A stretch of 64,000 nucleotides of DNA. Source: Actinocrinis sp035653575. GTDB lineage: Bacteria > Actinomycetota > Actinomycetes > Streptomycetales > Catenulisporaceae. Under the pieces are notes generated by a model. The model did no database searches, was not told the origin of the DNA, and was given only the letters and a program-made list of their open reading frames with translations. Below are positions 28,464 through 36,351 of the stretch, piece by piece. Each line of letters starts with the position of its first letter. Positions within the stretch are counted from its first letter, which is position 1. Location of the stretch: contig NZ_DASRBQ010000156.1 of NCBI RefSeq assembly GCF_035653575.1, forward strand, positions 1 to 64,000. Direction: 5' to 3'. A program made the position numbers and the translations under genes.

Positions 28464-29546
28464 TCAGTCCACCGTCACGTAGTTGGGCCCGGAGTAATAG
28501 CCGGCGGCCTGCTTCTGACGCTGCATCAGCAGATCGTTGAGCAGCGAGGACGCGCCGAACCTGAACCACTGCGGGTCGAGCCAGTCCGGGCCGCAGGTCT
28601 CGTTGACCACGACCAGATGCTTGATCGCGTCCTTCGCGGTGCGGATGCCGCCGGCCGGCTTGAACCCGACCATCCGGCCGCTTGCCGCCCGGAAGTCACG
28701 CACCGCCTCCAGCATGACCAGCGACACCGGCAGCGTCGCCGCGGGGGAGACCTTGCCGGTGGAGGTCTTGATGAAATCCGCCCCGGCCAGCATCGCCAGC
28801 CACGAAGCCCGCCGCACGTTGTCATAGGTGACCAGCTCGCCGGTCTCCAGGATGACCTTCAGATGCGCGTCGCCGCAGGCTCCCTTCACCGCCGCGATCT
28901 GCTCGAAGACCGCGCCGTAGTGCCCGGCGAGGAAGGCGCCGCGATCGATCACCATGTCGATCTCGTCCGCGCCCGCCGCCACGGCCATCCGGGTATCGGC
29001 GAGCTTGACCTCGAGGGAACTGCGGCCGGAGGGGAAGGCGGTGGCGACCGAGGCGACCTTGATAGCGGTGCCGCGCAGCTCGTGCTTGGCCACCTCGACC
29101 AGATCCGGGTACACGCACACCGCGGCGACCGAAGGACAGGTCGGATCCGACGGATCAGGCCTGCGCGCCTTCGCCGCCAGCGAGCGCACCTTCCCGGGAG
29201 TGTCCGCCCCCTCCAGCGTGGTCAGGTCGATCATCCGGATCGCCAGGTCGAGTGCGAAGCCCTTGGCGGAGGTCTTGATCGACCGGGTGCCGAGCCGGGC
29301 GACCCGCGCCTCCGCGCCGACCTTGTCCACCCCGGGCAGCCCGTGCAGGAAGCCGCGCAGTGCCGCCTCGTTGCCGGTGGCCGCGCGCAGATCGAGCCGG
29401 TCGGGCACGTGGTGCGTCTCCGCCTGGTCCACGCCGGTGTCCCGGGCCGCGGCTATGTCACGGCTCGGTCCGTCGTCTGGTCTCAGGCCCGGTTCGCGGG
29501 CCGGATCGGTGTGCGGCCGTTGCGCCGCTTCGGTCGTGCTGGTCAC
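28464..29546 (-). CDS. deoC: Deoxyribose-phosphate aldolase
   Basis: 360 residues. Splits 2-deoxyribose-5-phosphate to glyceraldehyde-3-phosphate and acetaldehyde. The Schiff-base Lys is K260 (GADFIKTSTGK), the second Lys K296 (GFKPAGGIR) and the catalytic Asp D197 (DEIDMVID). About 50 N-terminal and 30 C-terminal residues exceed the E. coli enzyme, typical of the longer actinobacterial/eukaryotic type. The start is GTG without a ribosome site, but TACGCT lies 7 bases upstream, which fits a leaderless mRNA. First gene of deoC-aldh-aldh. Confidence 0.95.
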   Translation of the reverse strand: MTSTTEAAQRPHTDPAREPGLRPDDGPSRDIAAARDTGVDQAETHHVPDRLDLRAATGNEAALRGFLHGLPGVDKVGAEARVARLGTRSIKTSAKGFALDLAIRMIDLTTLEGADTPGKVRSLAAKARRPDPSDPTCPSVAAVCVYPDLVEVAKHELRGTAIKVASVATAFPSGRSSLEVKLADTRMAVAAGADEIDMVIDRGAFLAGHYGAVFEQIAAVKGACGDAHLKVILETGELVTYDNVRRASWLAMLAGADFIKTSTGKVSPAATLPVSLVMLEAVRDFRAASGRMVGFKPAGGIRTAKDAIKHLVVVNETCGPDWLDPQWFRFGASSLLNDLLMQRQKQAAGYYSGPNYVTVD

Positions 29547-29598
29547 ACGATCCAGCGTAAACGGCGGCGGCGAGCGCCGCCGGACCCGTCGTCCAGGT

Positions 29599-29607
29599 TG
29601 TGGATAA
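29599..29607 (-). promoter_or_regulatory. Isolated DnaA-box match
   Basis: TGTGGATAA is the reverse complement of the consensus box TTATCCACA. It lies in the 198-base gap between the divergent deoC and PH-domain genes. A single box may titrate DnaA or regulate locally, or be chance. Confidence 0.35.
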
Positions 29608-29744
29608 CTTGTGCGATCCGCGTGCCGGCGGCCGACCGGGCATCACCCCTCGATCGGAATCACCCCGTTATGACGCCGTGACATGCTTTGAATCCGGCCA
29701 CCCTACATGGACCGCACCCAGCCCGTGAGGCAGAATCCAGGGTC

Positions 29745-30554
29745 ATGACTCCGCTCGCCACCGAATCCCGTTCGACCGCAGAAAAACCGACCGCGTACCG
29801 CGGCCCCGCGGCGCTCATCGGCGGTGCGTTGGTCGTGCTGTTCTGCGGATTCGGTGCGATCGATCTGCTGATCGAGTCCGGAACGCAGGACCTGGTCGCC
29901 GCGGCCGTCCTCACGCTGGTGGCCGTCCTGGCGGGGCTCTACGGCGTCTATCCTGCGGCGTTCGCGTGGAATGACCGGCTTGTCGTGCGCAATCCGTTTC
30001 GCACGATTGAGCTGCCCTGGGACGCGGTGACCGATCTCAGCGCACGGCTTTCCTTCATCGCGCACACGGAAAGCCGCCGTTTCACGGTCTGGGCCATCCC
30101 GGTCTCGCTGCGGGAGCGCCGCCGATCCGAGCGGCACCGTCTCAGGGATTTGTCGCAGGCGCAGCGCTTGGCCAAGCGCGGAGTCCCGGCTGAAATGCTG
30201 CAGTCACGCAGCCGCCGCTCCTATGACCCGGTCGAGCGGCTCTCCTTCGCCGACCAGGCGATCGAGGAGATGAACGCGCGGCGCGAGGCGTACGCGGTCC
30301 AGGCGCGGTTCAAGGCCAAGGAGGCTGAGCAGGCCGCCGCTGCGGCAGAGGCGCAGTCCGCTACCGCGTCGTCGTCGAGCGTAGATGTGTCGACGAGTGC
30401 CGAGTCTTCGAGCGACGCCGCAGCCGCGCCGAAGGCCGCACCCGCCGTCGAGACCGCCCCGGCCGACTCGGGCACGGTGCGCTGGTCCGTCCTGTCGTTC
30501 GCACTGCTCAGCGCAAGCGTCGTGTTCCTCATCGTCGCGCTGAGCATCCGCTGA
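29745..30554 (+). CDS. PH-domain membrane protein
   Basis: 269 residues from the ATG directly after CCAGGGTC. Two helices (about 24-46 and 50-72) are followed by a bacterial PH-like domain (AFAWNDRLVVRNPFRTIELPWDAVTDL), a charged region with a predicted helix rich in Glu/Ala, and a C-terminal helix (WSVLSFALLSASVVFLIVAL). The arrangement is common in actinobacterial low-molecular-mass PH proteins of unknown function. It lies divergently from deoC and convergently to the phosphosugar mutase; a link to nucleoside catabolism is positional only. Confidence 0.75.
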   Translation: MTPLATESRSTAEKPTAYRGPAALIGGALVVLFCGFGAIDLLIESGTQDLVAAAVLTLVAVLAGLYGVYPAAFAWNDRLVVRNPFRTIELPWDAVTDLSARLSFIAHTESRRFTVWAIPVSLRERRRSERHRLRDLSQAQRLAKRGVPAEMLQSRSRRSYDPVERLSFADQAIEEMNARREAYAVQARFKAKEAEQAAAAAEAQSATASSSSVDVSTSAESSSDAAAAPKAAPAVETAPADSGTVRWSVLSFALLSASVVFLIVALSIR

Positions 30555-30560
30555 CAAGCG

Positions 30561-30596
30561 GACGGACTCCGGCCGCCTGAGTGCCCTCAGTCCGTC
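30561..30596. terminator. Possible shared hairpin between convergent genes
   Basis: GACGGACT pairs perfectly with AGTCCGTC over a 20-base loop, in the 32 bases between the convergent PH-domain and phosphosugar-mutase genes. The right arm includes the mutase stop codon. Weak compared with the other hairpins here. Confidence 0.4.
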
Positions 30597-32248
30597 GCCT
30601 TGAGCCGTTCCGCCAGTGCACCCTTGAGCGCGTCTAGCAGTGCGGCCGCGTCAGCCGCCGAACCGTGCGTTACGACTTCGATGTAGCACTTGAGCTTCGG
30701 TTCGGTACCTGAAGGACGCACTACCACGCGCGCGCCACCGTCGAGCGAAAGCCGCAGTCCGTCGGTCGGCGGCAGGCCGGGCGAGCCGAGCGACAGGTCG
30801 TCGAGCAGCGTCACCGCCAGGCCGGCCAGCTCCTTCGGCGGGGCAGAGCGCAGCGCGGCCATCATGCGCGCGATCTGGTCCAACTCGTCGACCCGGATCG
30901 AGAGCTGGTCCGTGGCATGCCGGCCGTACTCGGTGGCCAGCCGCTCGAGTTCGCTCTCGAAGCTGCGGCCGTCCGCCTTCAGCGTCGCCGCCAGTTCGGC
31001 GATGAGCAGCGCCGCGCTGATGCCGTCCTTGTCGCGCACGCCGTCCGGATCGACGCAGTATCCGAGTGCTTCCTCATAAGCGTACGAGAGGTCCTCGACC
31101 TTCGTCAGCCACTTGAACCCGGTGAGCGTCTCGCGGTAGTCGATGCCGTGCCGCTGCGCGATCTTTCCGAGCAGCGAGGAGGAAACGATCGTCGTGGCGA
31201 ATGTGCGCGCGCCACCGCGTTCGGCGAGGTACGCGCCAAGCAGCGCCCCGACCTCGTCGCCGCGCAACATCCGCCAGCCGTCCGCACCCGACGCGCTGTC
31301 AGCTGTGCCGAGCGGAATCGCCACAGCGCAACGGTCCGCATCCGGGTCATTTGCGATCACCAAATCGGCGCCGGACTTCCGTGCCAGCGCCAGCGCGAGG
31401 TCGATCGCGCCAGGCTCTTCCGGATTCGGGAAGGCCACCGTGTGGAACGTCGGATCCGGATCCTGCTGCTCAGGCACGGCGATCGGCGTACCGAACCCGG
31501 CGCGCTCGAAAGCAGCCGCGAGTGCCGCACCGCCGACGCCGTGCAGCGCGGTCGACACAACCCGCAGATCCCGTGGGCCCACCGGGCTCAGGACACGCAC
31601 CGCACGATCGAGATACGCATCGACGATCGAGTCGTCCAGCGTCTCCCACTCCGTGCCGCGCGGAACCGTGGCCAGCGGCCCGACCGCCGCGATGGCCGCC
31701 GCGATCTGCTCATCGGCCGGGGGAGTGATCTGCGAACCGTCGCCGAGGTAGACCTTGTACCCGTTGTCGCGCGGCGGATTGTGACTCGCGGTCACCATGA
31801 CGCCAGCACACGCGCCCAAGTACCGGATCGCGAACGCGAGCACCGGCGTCGGCAGCGGTCTCGGCAGCACCAGCGGTCGCAACCCGACACCGCTAAGCAC
31901 CTCGGCCGTGTCGCGCGCGAACACATCAGAGTTCTTCCGCGCGTCATAGCCGATGACGACGGCCTCTTCCACGTGCCCGTTGTCCAGCAGATAGCGCGCG
32001 AGGCCCGCTGCAGCGCGGCTGACCACCACGCGGTTCATCCGATTCGGCCCGGCCCCCAGCTCGCCGCGCAGCCCGGCGGTACCGAACTGGAGCGTGCCGG
32101 AGAAGCGGTCCGCGAGCTGGGTGCAGGTGTCGCAGGCGCCCTCATCGGCGTCGGCGCACTCCTCGATCAGCGCGCGCAACTCCTCGCGGGTCTCCGGGTC
32201 GGGATCCTCGTCCAGCCAGGCGCGGGCGAGTGAGAGCAGGCGTTCCAC
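30587..32248 (-). CDS. Phosphosugar mutase (PGM/PMM family), probable phosphopentomutase role
   Basis: 553 residues. Alpha-D-phosphohexomutase fold: phosphoserine loop TASHNPP (S155), metal loop NDPDADRC, sugar-specificity loop around GYCVDPDG, and phosphate-binding GTEPKLKCYIE near the end. The length and N-terminal FGTAGLRGELGAG resemble the PGM2-like branch, whose members include phosphopentomutases. It lies directly after the purine nucleoside phosphorylase gene and near deoC, so conversion of (deoxy)ribose-1-P to the 5-phosphate is the likely job; I see no deoB. AAAGGAG sits 6 bases before the GTG. Confidence 0.9.
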   Translation of the reverse strand: MERLLSLARAWLDEDPDPETREELRALIEECADADEGACDTCTQLADRFSGTLQFGTAGLRGELGAGPNRMNRVVVSRAAAGLARYLLDNGHVEEAVVIGYDARKNSDVFARDTAEVLSGVGLRPLVLPRPLPTPVLAFAIRYLGACAGVMVTASHNPPRDNGYKVYLGDGSQITPPADEQIAAAIAAVGPLATVPRGTEWETLDDSIVDAYLDRAVRVLSPVGPRDLRVVSTALHGVGGAALAAAFERAGFGTPIAVPEQQDPDPTFHTVAFPNPEEPGAIDLALALARKSGADLVIANDPDADRCAVAIPLGTADSASGADGWRMLRGDEVGALLGAYLAERGGARTFATTIVSSSLLGKIAQRHGIDYRETLTGFKWLTKVEDLSYAYEEALGYCVDPDGVRDKDGISAALLIAELAATLKADGRSFESELERLATEYGRHATDQLSIRVDELDQIARMMAALRSAPPKELAGLAVTLLDDLSLGSPGLPPTDGLRLSLDGGARVVVRPSGTEPKLKCYIEVVTHGSAADAAALLDALKGALAERLKATD

Positions 32249-32302
32249 GGCGACTCCTTTCGAGCCTTTCCGTCTTGCTTGTCGCTATGGGCGCTCTAGG
32301 AG

Positions 32303-33127
32303 CTAAAGGCGACCGAGCACGTCGCGCAGCAGCACGCCCATACGCGCAGCCGACGCGTTACCGGTCTCGATGACTTCCTGAGCGCTAAGCGGCTGCCCCG
32401 TCATACCCGCCGCCATGTTGGTCACCAACGAGATGCCCAACAGCTCCGCCCCGGCCTCACGCACTGCGATCGCCTCAAGCGCCGTCGACATGCCCACCAG
32501 ATCAGCACCGAGCGTACGCACCATGCGGATCTCCGCAGGTGTCTCGTAGTGCGGGCCGGTCAGCTGGACGTACACGCCCTCAGCGAGAGATGGATCGACG
32601 TCCTTGCACAGCGCGCGCAACCGCGACGAGTAGAGGTCCGTCAGGTCGACGAAGTTGGCACCGACGATCGGCGAGGTCGCGGTCATGTTGATGTGATCGC
32701 TGATCAGCACCGGCTGACCCACCGAGTACTCCGGATTCACCCCGCCGCAGCCGTTGGTGAGGACCACCGTCGAGCATCCGGCGGCCACGGCCGTACGCAC
32801 CCCGTGCACGACGCGCGCGACGCCGTGGCCCTCGTAGAAGTGCGTGCGGCCGAGGAAAACCAGCGCCAGCTTGCCCGTGGAAGCCAGCCGGACCGACCGG
32901 ATCCGTCCGGCATGGCCGATGGCCTCGGCCATGGTGAACCCGGGCAGCTCGGTGACCGGGAACTCGTGCTCGGGCTCGCCGAGCGCGTCAGCCGCCGGGA
33001 CCCAGCCTGAACCGAGGACCAGCGCCACGTCGGGCGTGCCGCCGATCCTCGAGATCAGCGCCTTCGCGGCGTCCTGTGCGCCCTGGTACGGGTCCGCGTT
33101 CGACTCTGCAATCGCCTGTGTCGTCAC
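32303..33127 (-). CDS. Purine nucleoside phosphorylase (trimeric PNP/MTAP type)
   Basis: 274 residues. Phosphorolyses inosine and guanosine (and deoxy forms). Motifs: LGSGW phosphate loop, GRTHFYEGHG, NGCGGVN, GPHYETPAEIRM, GMSTALEA, and TNMAAGM with the Asn that recognises 6-oxopurines, so adenosine should be a poor substrate and adenosine deaminase is needed first. The GTG overlaps the upstream transporter stop (GTGA), and the mutase follows after 54 bases. Confidence 0.95.
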   Translation of the reverse strand: MTTQAIAESNADPYQGAQDAAKALISRIGGTPDVALVLGSGWVPAADALGEPEHEFPVTELPGFTMAEAIGHAGRIRSVRLASTGKLALVFLGRTHFYEGHGVARVVHGVRTAVAAGCSTVVLTNGCGGVNPEYSVGQPVLISDHINMTATSPIVGANFVDLTDLYSSRLRALCKDVDPSLAEGVYVQLTGPHYETPAEIRMVRTLGADLVGMSTALEAIAVREAGAELLGISLVTNMAAGMTGQPLSAQEVIETGNASAARMGVLLRDVLGRL

Positions 33128-34473
33128 GCATCAGACGATATAGCGGCTGCGGATAGCTCGCTCTGTCCGGTCGTTGACGCGGCGGGCACGTCGGCCATGT
33201 TCACGGCGACGGCGACCTCTGCCGGCTCGGCGACTTGTGCGTCCGATACCGGTGTGTCGGTGCTACGCCGTGTACGGATGTCACGCGAGAGCAGCGTCAG
33301 CAGGCTCACCGCGACGATTACGCCGGCCGCGGCGTACTGCGTGTTGGACACGCCAATCGCCGCTGCGATCGGACCGGCCAGCAGCGCCCCGATCGGCATG
33401 GACATGACCGAGCCGAGCGCGTCATAGGCCGAGACCCGGGCCAGCTTGTCCGCGGGGATGTAACGCGCCATCACCACGAACCACTGCACCATCATCGTCT
33501 CGAGCGCGATGCCCACACCGAAACTGGTCGCGCAGATCAGCCACACCGGCCACAGCATCGCCAGGGCGAGCGAGGGCAGCGCGATCGTCGCACCGATCAT
33601 CGCGACGAACAGCATCGGCCGCCGCGGTGTGTACCGCAGCGCGATGAATCCACCGACGATCAGGCCGACCGATTCGAAGGCCATGATGGTGCCCCAGGCG
33701 GCCGGGCCACCCAAGTGCGCCTTGGCCACCGCGGGGCCGAGCACGCTGAACGAGCCGTACCAGCACATCAGCACCGCGGAGTACTGCAGGACGATTCCCC
33801 ACAGCCAGGTGTGCGACCGGAACTCGTCCCAGCCCTCGCGCAACTCGCTGAAGATGCCCGGGTTGTGAGCGCGCTCGATGGCGCGGACCCGGATCAGCAG
33901 GTTCGGCGCGACCGACGCGGCCATGCCGATCGCGTCGATGACCAGGGCCCAGCCCGGACCGGAGGCCGCGACGAGGAAGCCGGCGATCGCGGCGCCGCCC
34001 ATCATGGCCGCGTTCATGACCAGTCGGCTGATGGCGTTGGCCTGCTGGAGCTCGGACTCCGGCACCAACTTGGGCAGCAAGCCCTGCGAGGCCGGGTAGA
34101 AGATCGCGATCGCGGTACCGGTGCCCGCTTCCAGTGCGATCATCTGCCAAAGGTGAGCCGAGTGCGTGAGCACCAGTAGTCCGAGCGTGCCCTCGCACAG
34201 CGCGACCAGCAGGTTCGCGAACGCGATGACGTACTGCGGCGGTATCCGGTCGGCGATCACTCCGCCGAGCGGCCCGAACACCAGGTTCGGCGCGATCTGC
34301 GCGGCGAGCACGTAGGAGAGGTCCGCGGTTGATCCGGTGTTGGCGAGAACGGCGAAGGACACGCCGACCGCGGAGAACGCGAAGGCCGACGGCGCGACGA
34401 ACCGGTCGATGAGTAAGTACCGGAAGTTGCGGTAGCGGAGCACGCCAAAGCGACTCGGCGTTGACGTTGACAT
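33124..34473 (-). CDS. MFS transporter (MFS_3 exporter type)
   Basis: 449 residues with about twelve helices, start chosen at MSTSTPSRFGVLRYRNFRYLL because GGGGAG lies about 9 bases upstream and family homology begins here. Typical segments: LSYVLAAQIAPNLVFGPLGGVIADR in the first half and IPADKLARVSAYDALGSVMSMPIGALLAG in the second. Relatives export enterobactin or macrolide-like compounds; the substrate here is unknown. The in-frame extension upstream only reads through three DNA repeats. Overlaps the PNP start by GTGA, although the functional link is unclear. Confidence 0.88.
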   Translation of the reverse strand: MSTSTPSRFGVLRYRNFRYLLIDRFVAPSAFAFSAVGVSFAVLANTGSTADLSYVLAAQIAPNLVFGPLGGVIADRIPPQYVIAFANLLVALCEGTLGLLVLTHSAHLWQMIALEAGTGTAIAIFYPASQGLLPKLVPESELQQANAISRLVMNAAMMGGAAIAGFLVAASGPGWALVIDAIGMAASVAPNLLIRVRAIERAHNPGIFSELREGWDEFRSHTWLWGIVLQYSAVLMCWYGSFSVLGPAVAKAHLGGPAAWGTIMAFESVGLIVGGFIALRYTPRRPMLFVAMIGATIALPSLALAMLWPVWLICATSFGVGIALETMMVQWFVVMARYIPADKLARVSAYDALGSVMSMPIGALLAGPIAAAIGVSNTQYAAAGVIVAVSLLTLLSRDIRTRRSTDTPVSDAQVAEPAEVAVAVNMADVPAASTTGQSELSAAAISSDA

Positions 34474-34494
34474 GGTTATCCGCTCCCCGGACGC

Positions 34495-34550
34495 GCGCCC
34501 TTGTAAGACTGCGCCTCTTAAGACACTGCGGCGCCCTTGTAAGACACTGC
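34495..34550 (-). promoter_or_regulatory. Three direct repeats upstream of MFS gene
   Basis: On the transporter's coding strand, GCAGTGTCTTACAAGGGCGC, GCAGTGTCTTAAGAGGCGC and GCAGTCTTACAAGGGCGC occur in tandem, with start spacings of 20 and 16 bases, ending 22 bases before the ATG. They probably bind a repressor or activator. The remaining part of the 329-base gap up to lpdA contains only a near-match to a DnaA box (TGTGGACAC) and the lpdA -10. Confidence 0.6.
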
Positions 34551-34802
34551 TTCTGAAGGTACCCAAGCCATCCGACAGGGCGCCAACGTATTTCCTCTGG
34601 CGCCGAAGTGGACTGCGTTATTCCGTCGGGTGAGGTCCTCGAGGGCACTGGCTGCGTCGGGTCCGTCACGGTTCGCACCGTAGGTCGCAGGTTCGCCTGA
34701 TCACGATCGGATTTCTCGGGGATCCGGACCGCTCACGGCTCTGGCCAGGCAGCCTGTGGACACGGCAACAGCGCTGGTACCTGGGGCAATTAGACTGAAC
34801 CT

Positions 34803-36212
34803 GTGACACGAATTGCGATCATCGGTGGTGGACCCGGCGGTTACGAGGCGGCGCTGGTGGCCGCGCGGCTCGGCGCGGAGGTGACCATCGTCGACCGCGA
34901 CGGCATCGGAGGCGCGGCGGTGCTCACCGACTGCGTCCCGTCCAAGACCCTCATCGCGACGGCCGACGTGATGACCACCTTCGAGGACGCCCCGGAGCTC
35001 GGCGTCCGGATCGGCGACGACGCGGCGCGCTGCGTCACGGGCGTGGATCTGGCCCGGGTCAACGCGCGAGTCAAGGCGCTAGCCGCGAAGCAGTCCGAGG
35101 ACATCGCCGAGGGCCTGGCGAAGGCCGGCGTGACCGTCGTGCACGGCGCCGGACGGTTGGCCGACGGCGGCGCCACGGTCGAAGTGGTGACGCCCGGCGA
35201 TGGCGCCGGCAAGGGCATCGTGGAGAAGGTCGCCGCCGATGCGGTCATCATCGCGACCGGCGCGCGCCCTCGCGAACTGCCCTCCGGTCGGCCTGACGGT
35301 GAGCGGATCCTGACGTGGACTCAGCTCTACGACCTCGACGAACTGCCCGAGGACCTGATCGTGGTCGGCTCGGGCGTGACCGGGGCCGAGTTCGCGGGCG
35401 CCTATCAGGCGCTGGGCTCACAGGTCACGCTGGTCTCCTCGCGTGACCGGGTGCTGCCCGGCGAGGACGAGGACGCGGCGCGCGTGCTCGAGGAGGTCTT
35501 CCAGCGGCGCGGCATGAGGGTACTGAGCCGGTCCCGCGCGGCCTCTGCGGTACGCGAAGGTGACCGCGTCACGGTCACGCTCGAAGACGGCCGCACGGTA
35601 CAGGGCACCCACTGCCTTATGGCGGTCGGTTCGCTGCCTAACACCGAGGACCTGGGCCTCGACGCGGCCGGCGTGGAGCGAACGCCCTCCGGCCACATCC
35701 TGGTGGACCGTGTCTCGCGTACCACTGCGGCCGGTGTCTACGCAGCCGGCGACTGCACAGGCGTTCTCCCGCTCGCGTCGGTCGCCGCGATGCAGGGCCG
35801 CATCGCCGTGTACCACGCGCTCGGCGAGGCGGTGTGGCCGATCAACCTCAAGCGGGTCTCCTCGAACATCTTCACCGCGCCGGAGATCGCCACGGTCGGA
35901 CGCACCACGTTCAATGCGGAGAGCGACGATCCGAAGTTCGACGTGGTCAAGCTGCCGCTGGACACCAACCCGCGGGCGAAGATGCTCGGCTTCCACGACG
36001 GCTTCGTGAAGCTTTACGCGCGCCCCGGTTCCGGGACCATCCTCGGCGGCGTCATCGTTTCTCCGCGCGCCAGCGAGCTGATTCACCCGGTTTCGCTGGC
36101 GGTGGATCTGCACCTGACCGTGGATCAGGTCGCCTCGGTGTTCACCGTGTATCCGTCGCTGTCCGGTTCGATTGCGGAAGCGGCGCGCCGGCTGCACAGG
36201 GAAGAGGAATAG
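34803..36212 (+). CDS. lpdA: LpdA-type NAD(P)H quinone reductase/flavoprotein
   Basis: 469 residues of the class I pyridine nucleotide-disulfide oxidoreductase fold: FAD motif GGGPGGYEAA, NAD motif VGSGVTGAEFAGA, and YAAGDCTG. The redox Cys pair is broken: the first position is Ala39 and only C44 remains (GGAAVLTDCVPSK). The C-terminal His-Glu dyad of lipoamide dehydrogenases is also absent (TVYPSLSG). The same losses are known in M. tuberculosis LpdA, a quinone reductase without lipoamide activity. The GTG has no ribosome site, but TAGACT ends 6 bases upstream, suggesting a leaderless start. Confidence 0.92.
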   Translation: MTRIAIIGGGPGGYEAALVAARLGAEVTIVDRDGIGGAAVLTDCVPSKTLIATADVMTTFEDAPELGVRIGDDAARCVTGVDLARVNARVKALAAKQSEDIAEGLAKAGVTVVHGAGRLADGGATVEVVTPGDGAGKGIVEKVAADAVIIATGARPRELPSGRPDGERILTWTQLYDLDELPEDLIVVGSGVTGAEFAGAYQALGSQVTLVSSRDRVLPGEDEDAARVLEEVFQRRGMRVLSRSRAASAVREGDRVTVTLEDGRTVQGTHCLMAVGSLPNTEDLGLDAAGVERTPSGHILVDRVSRTTAAGVYAAGDCTGVLPLASVAAMQGRIAVYHALGEAVWPINLKRVSSNIFTAPEIATVGRTTFNAESDDPKFDVVKLPLDTNPRAKMLGFHDGFVKLYARPGSGTILGGVIVSPRASELIHPVSLAVDLHLTVDQVASVFTVYPSLSGSIAEAARRLHREEE

Positions 36213-36243
36213 CCGTTACCGGCGATTTGGCGTGTGAAAGTTT

Positions 36244-36276
36244 CGGGCCGGGGCGATAGGAATTCGCCCCGGCCCG
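36244..36276. terminator. Bidirectional hairpin between lpdA and carboxylase gene
   Basis: CGGGCCGGGGCG and CGCCCCGGCCCG form a perfect 12-bp stem with a 9-base loop between convergent genes; no T-run. Confidence 0.75.
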
Positions 36277-36351
36277 CGCCGCTATCGGTATTCCGGTTCC
36301 GGGCTGGATTTCACGTGCGGTTCTGCCCGAGCCGGGTTGTTTTGTGTGGGT

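Noticed and set aside
34474..34566. N-terminal extension of the MFS protein (repeated SVLQGR)
   Set aside because: It reads through three DNA repeats with variable spacing, and a better ribosome site and family start lie downstream; the repeats are more likely operators.
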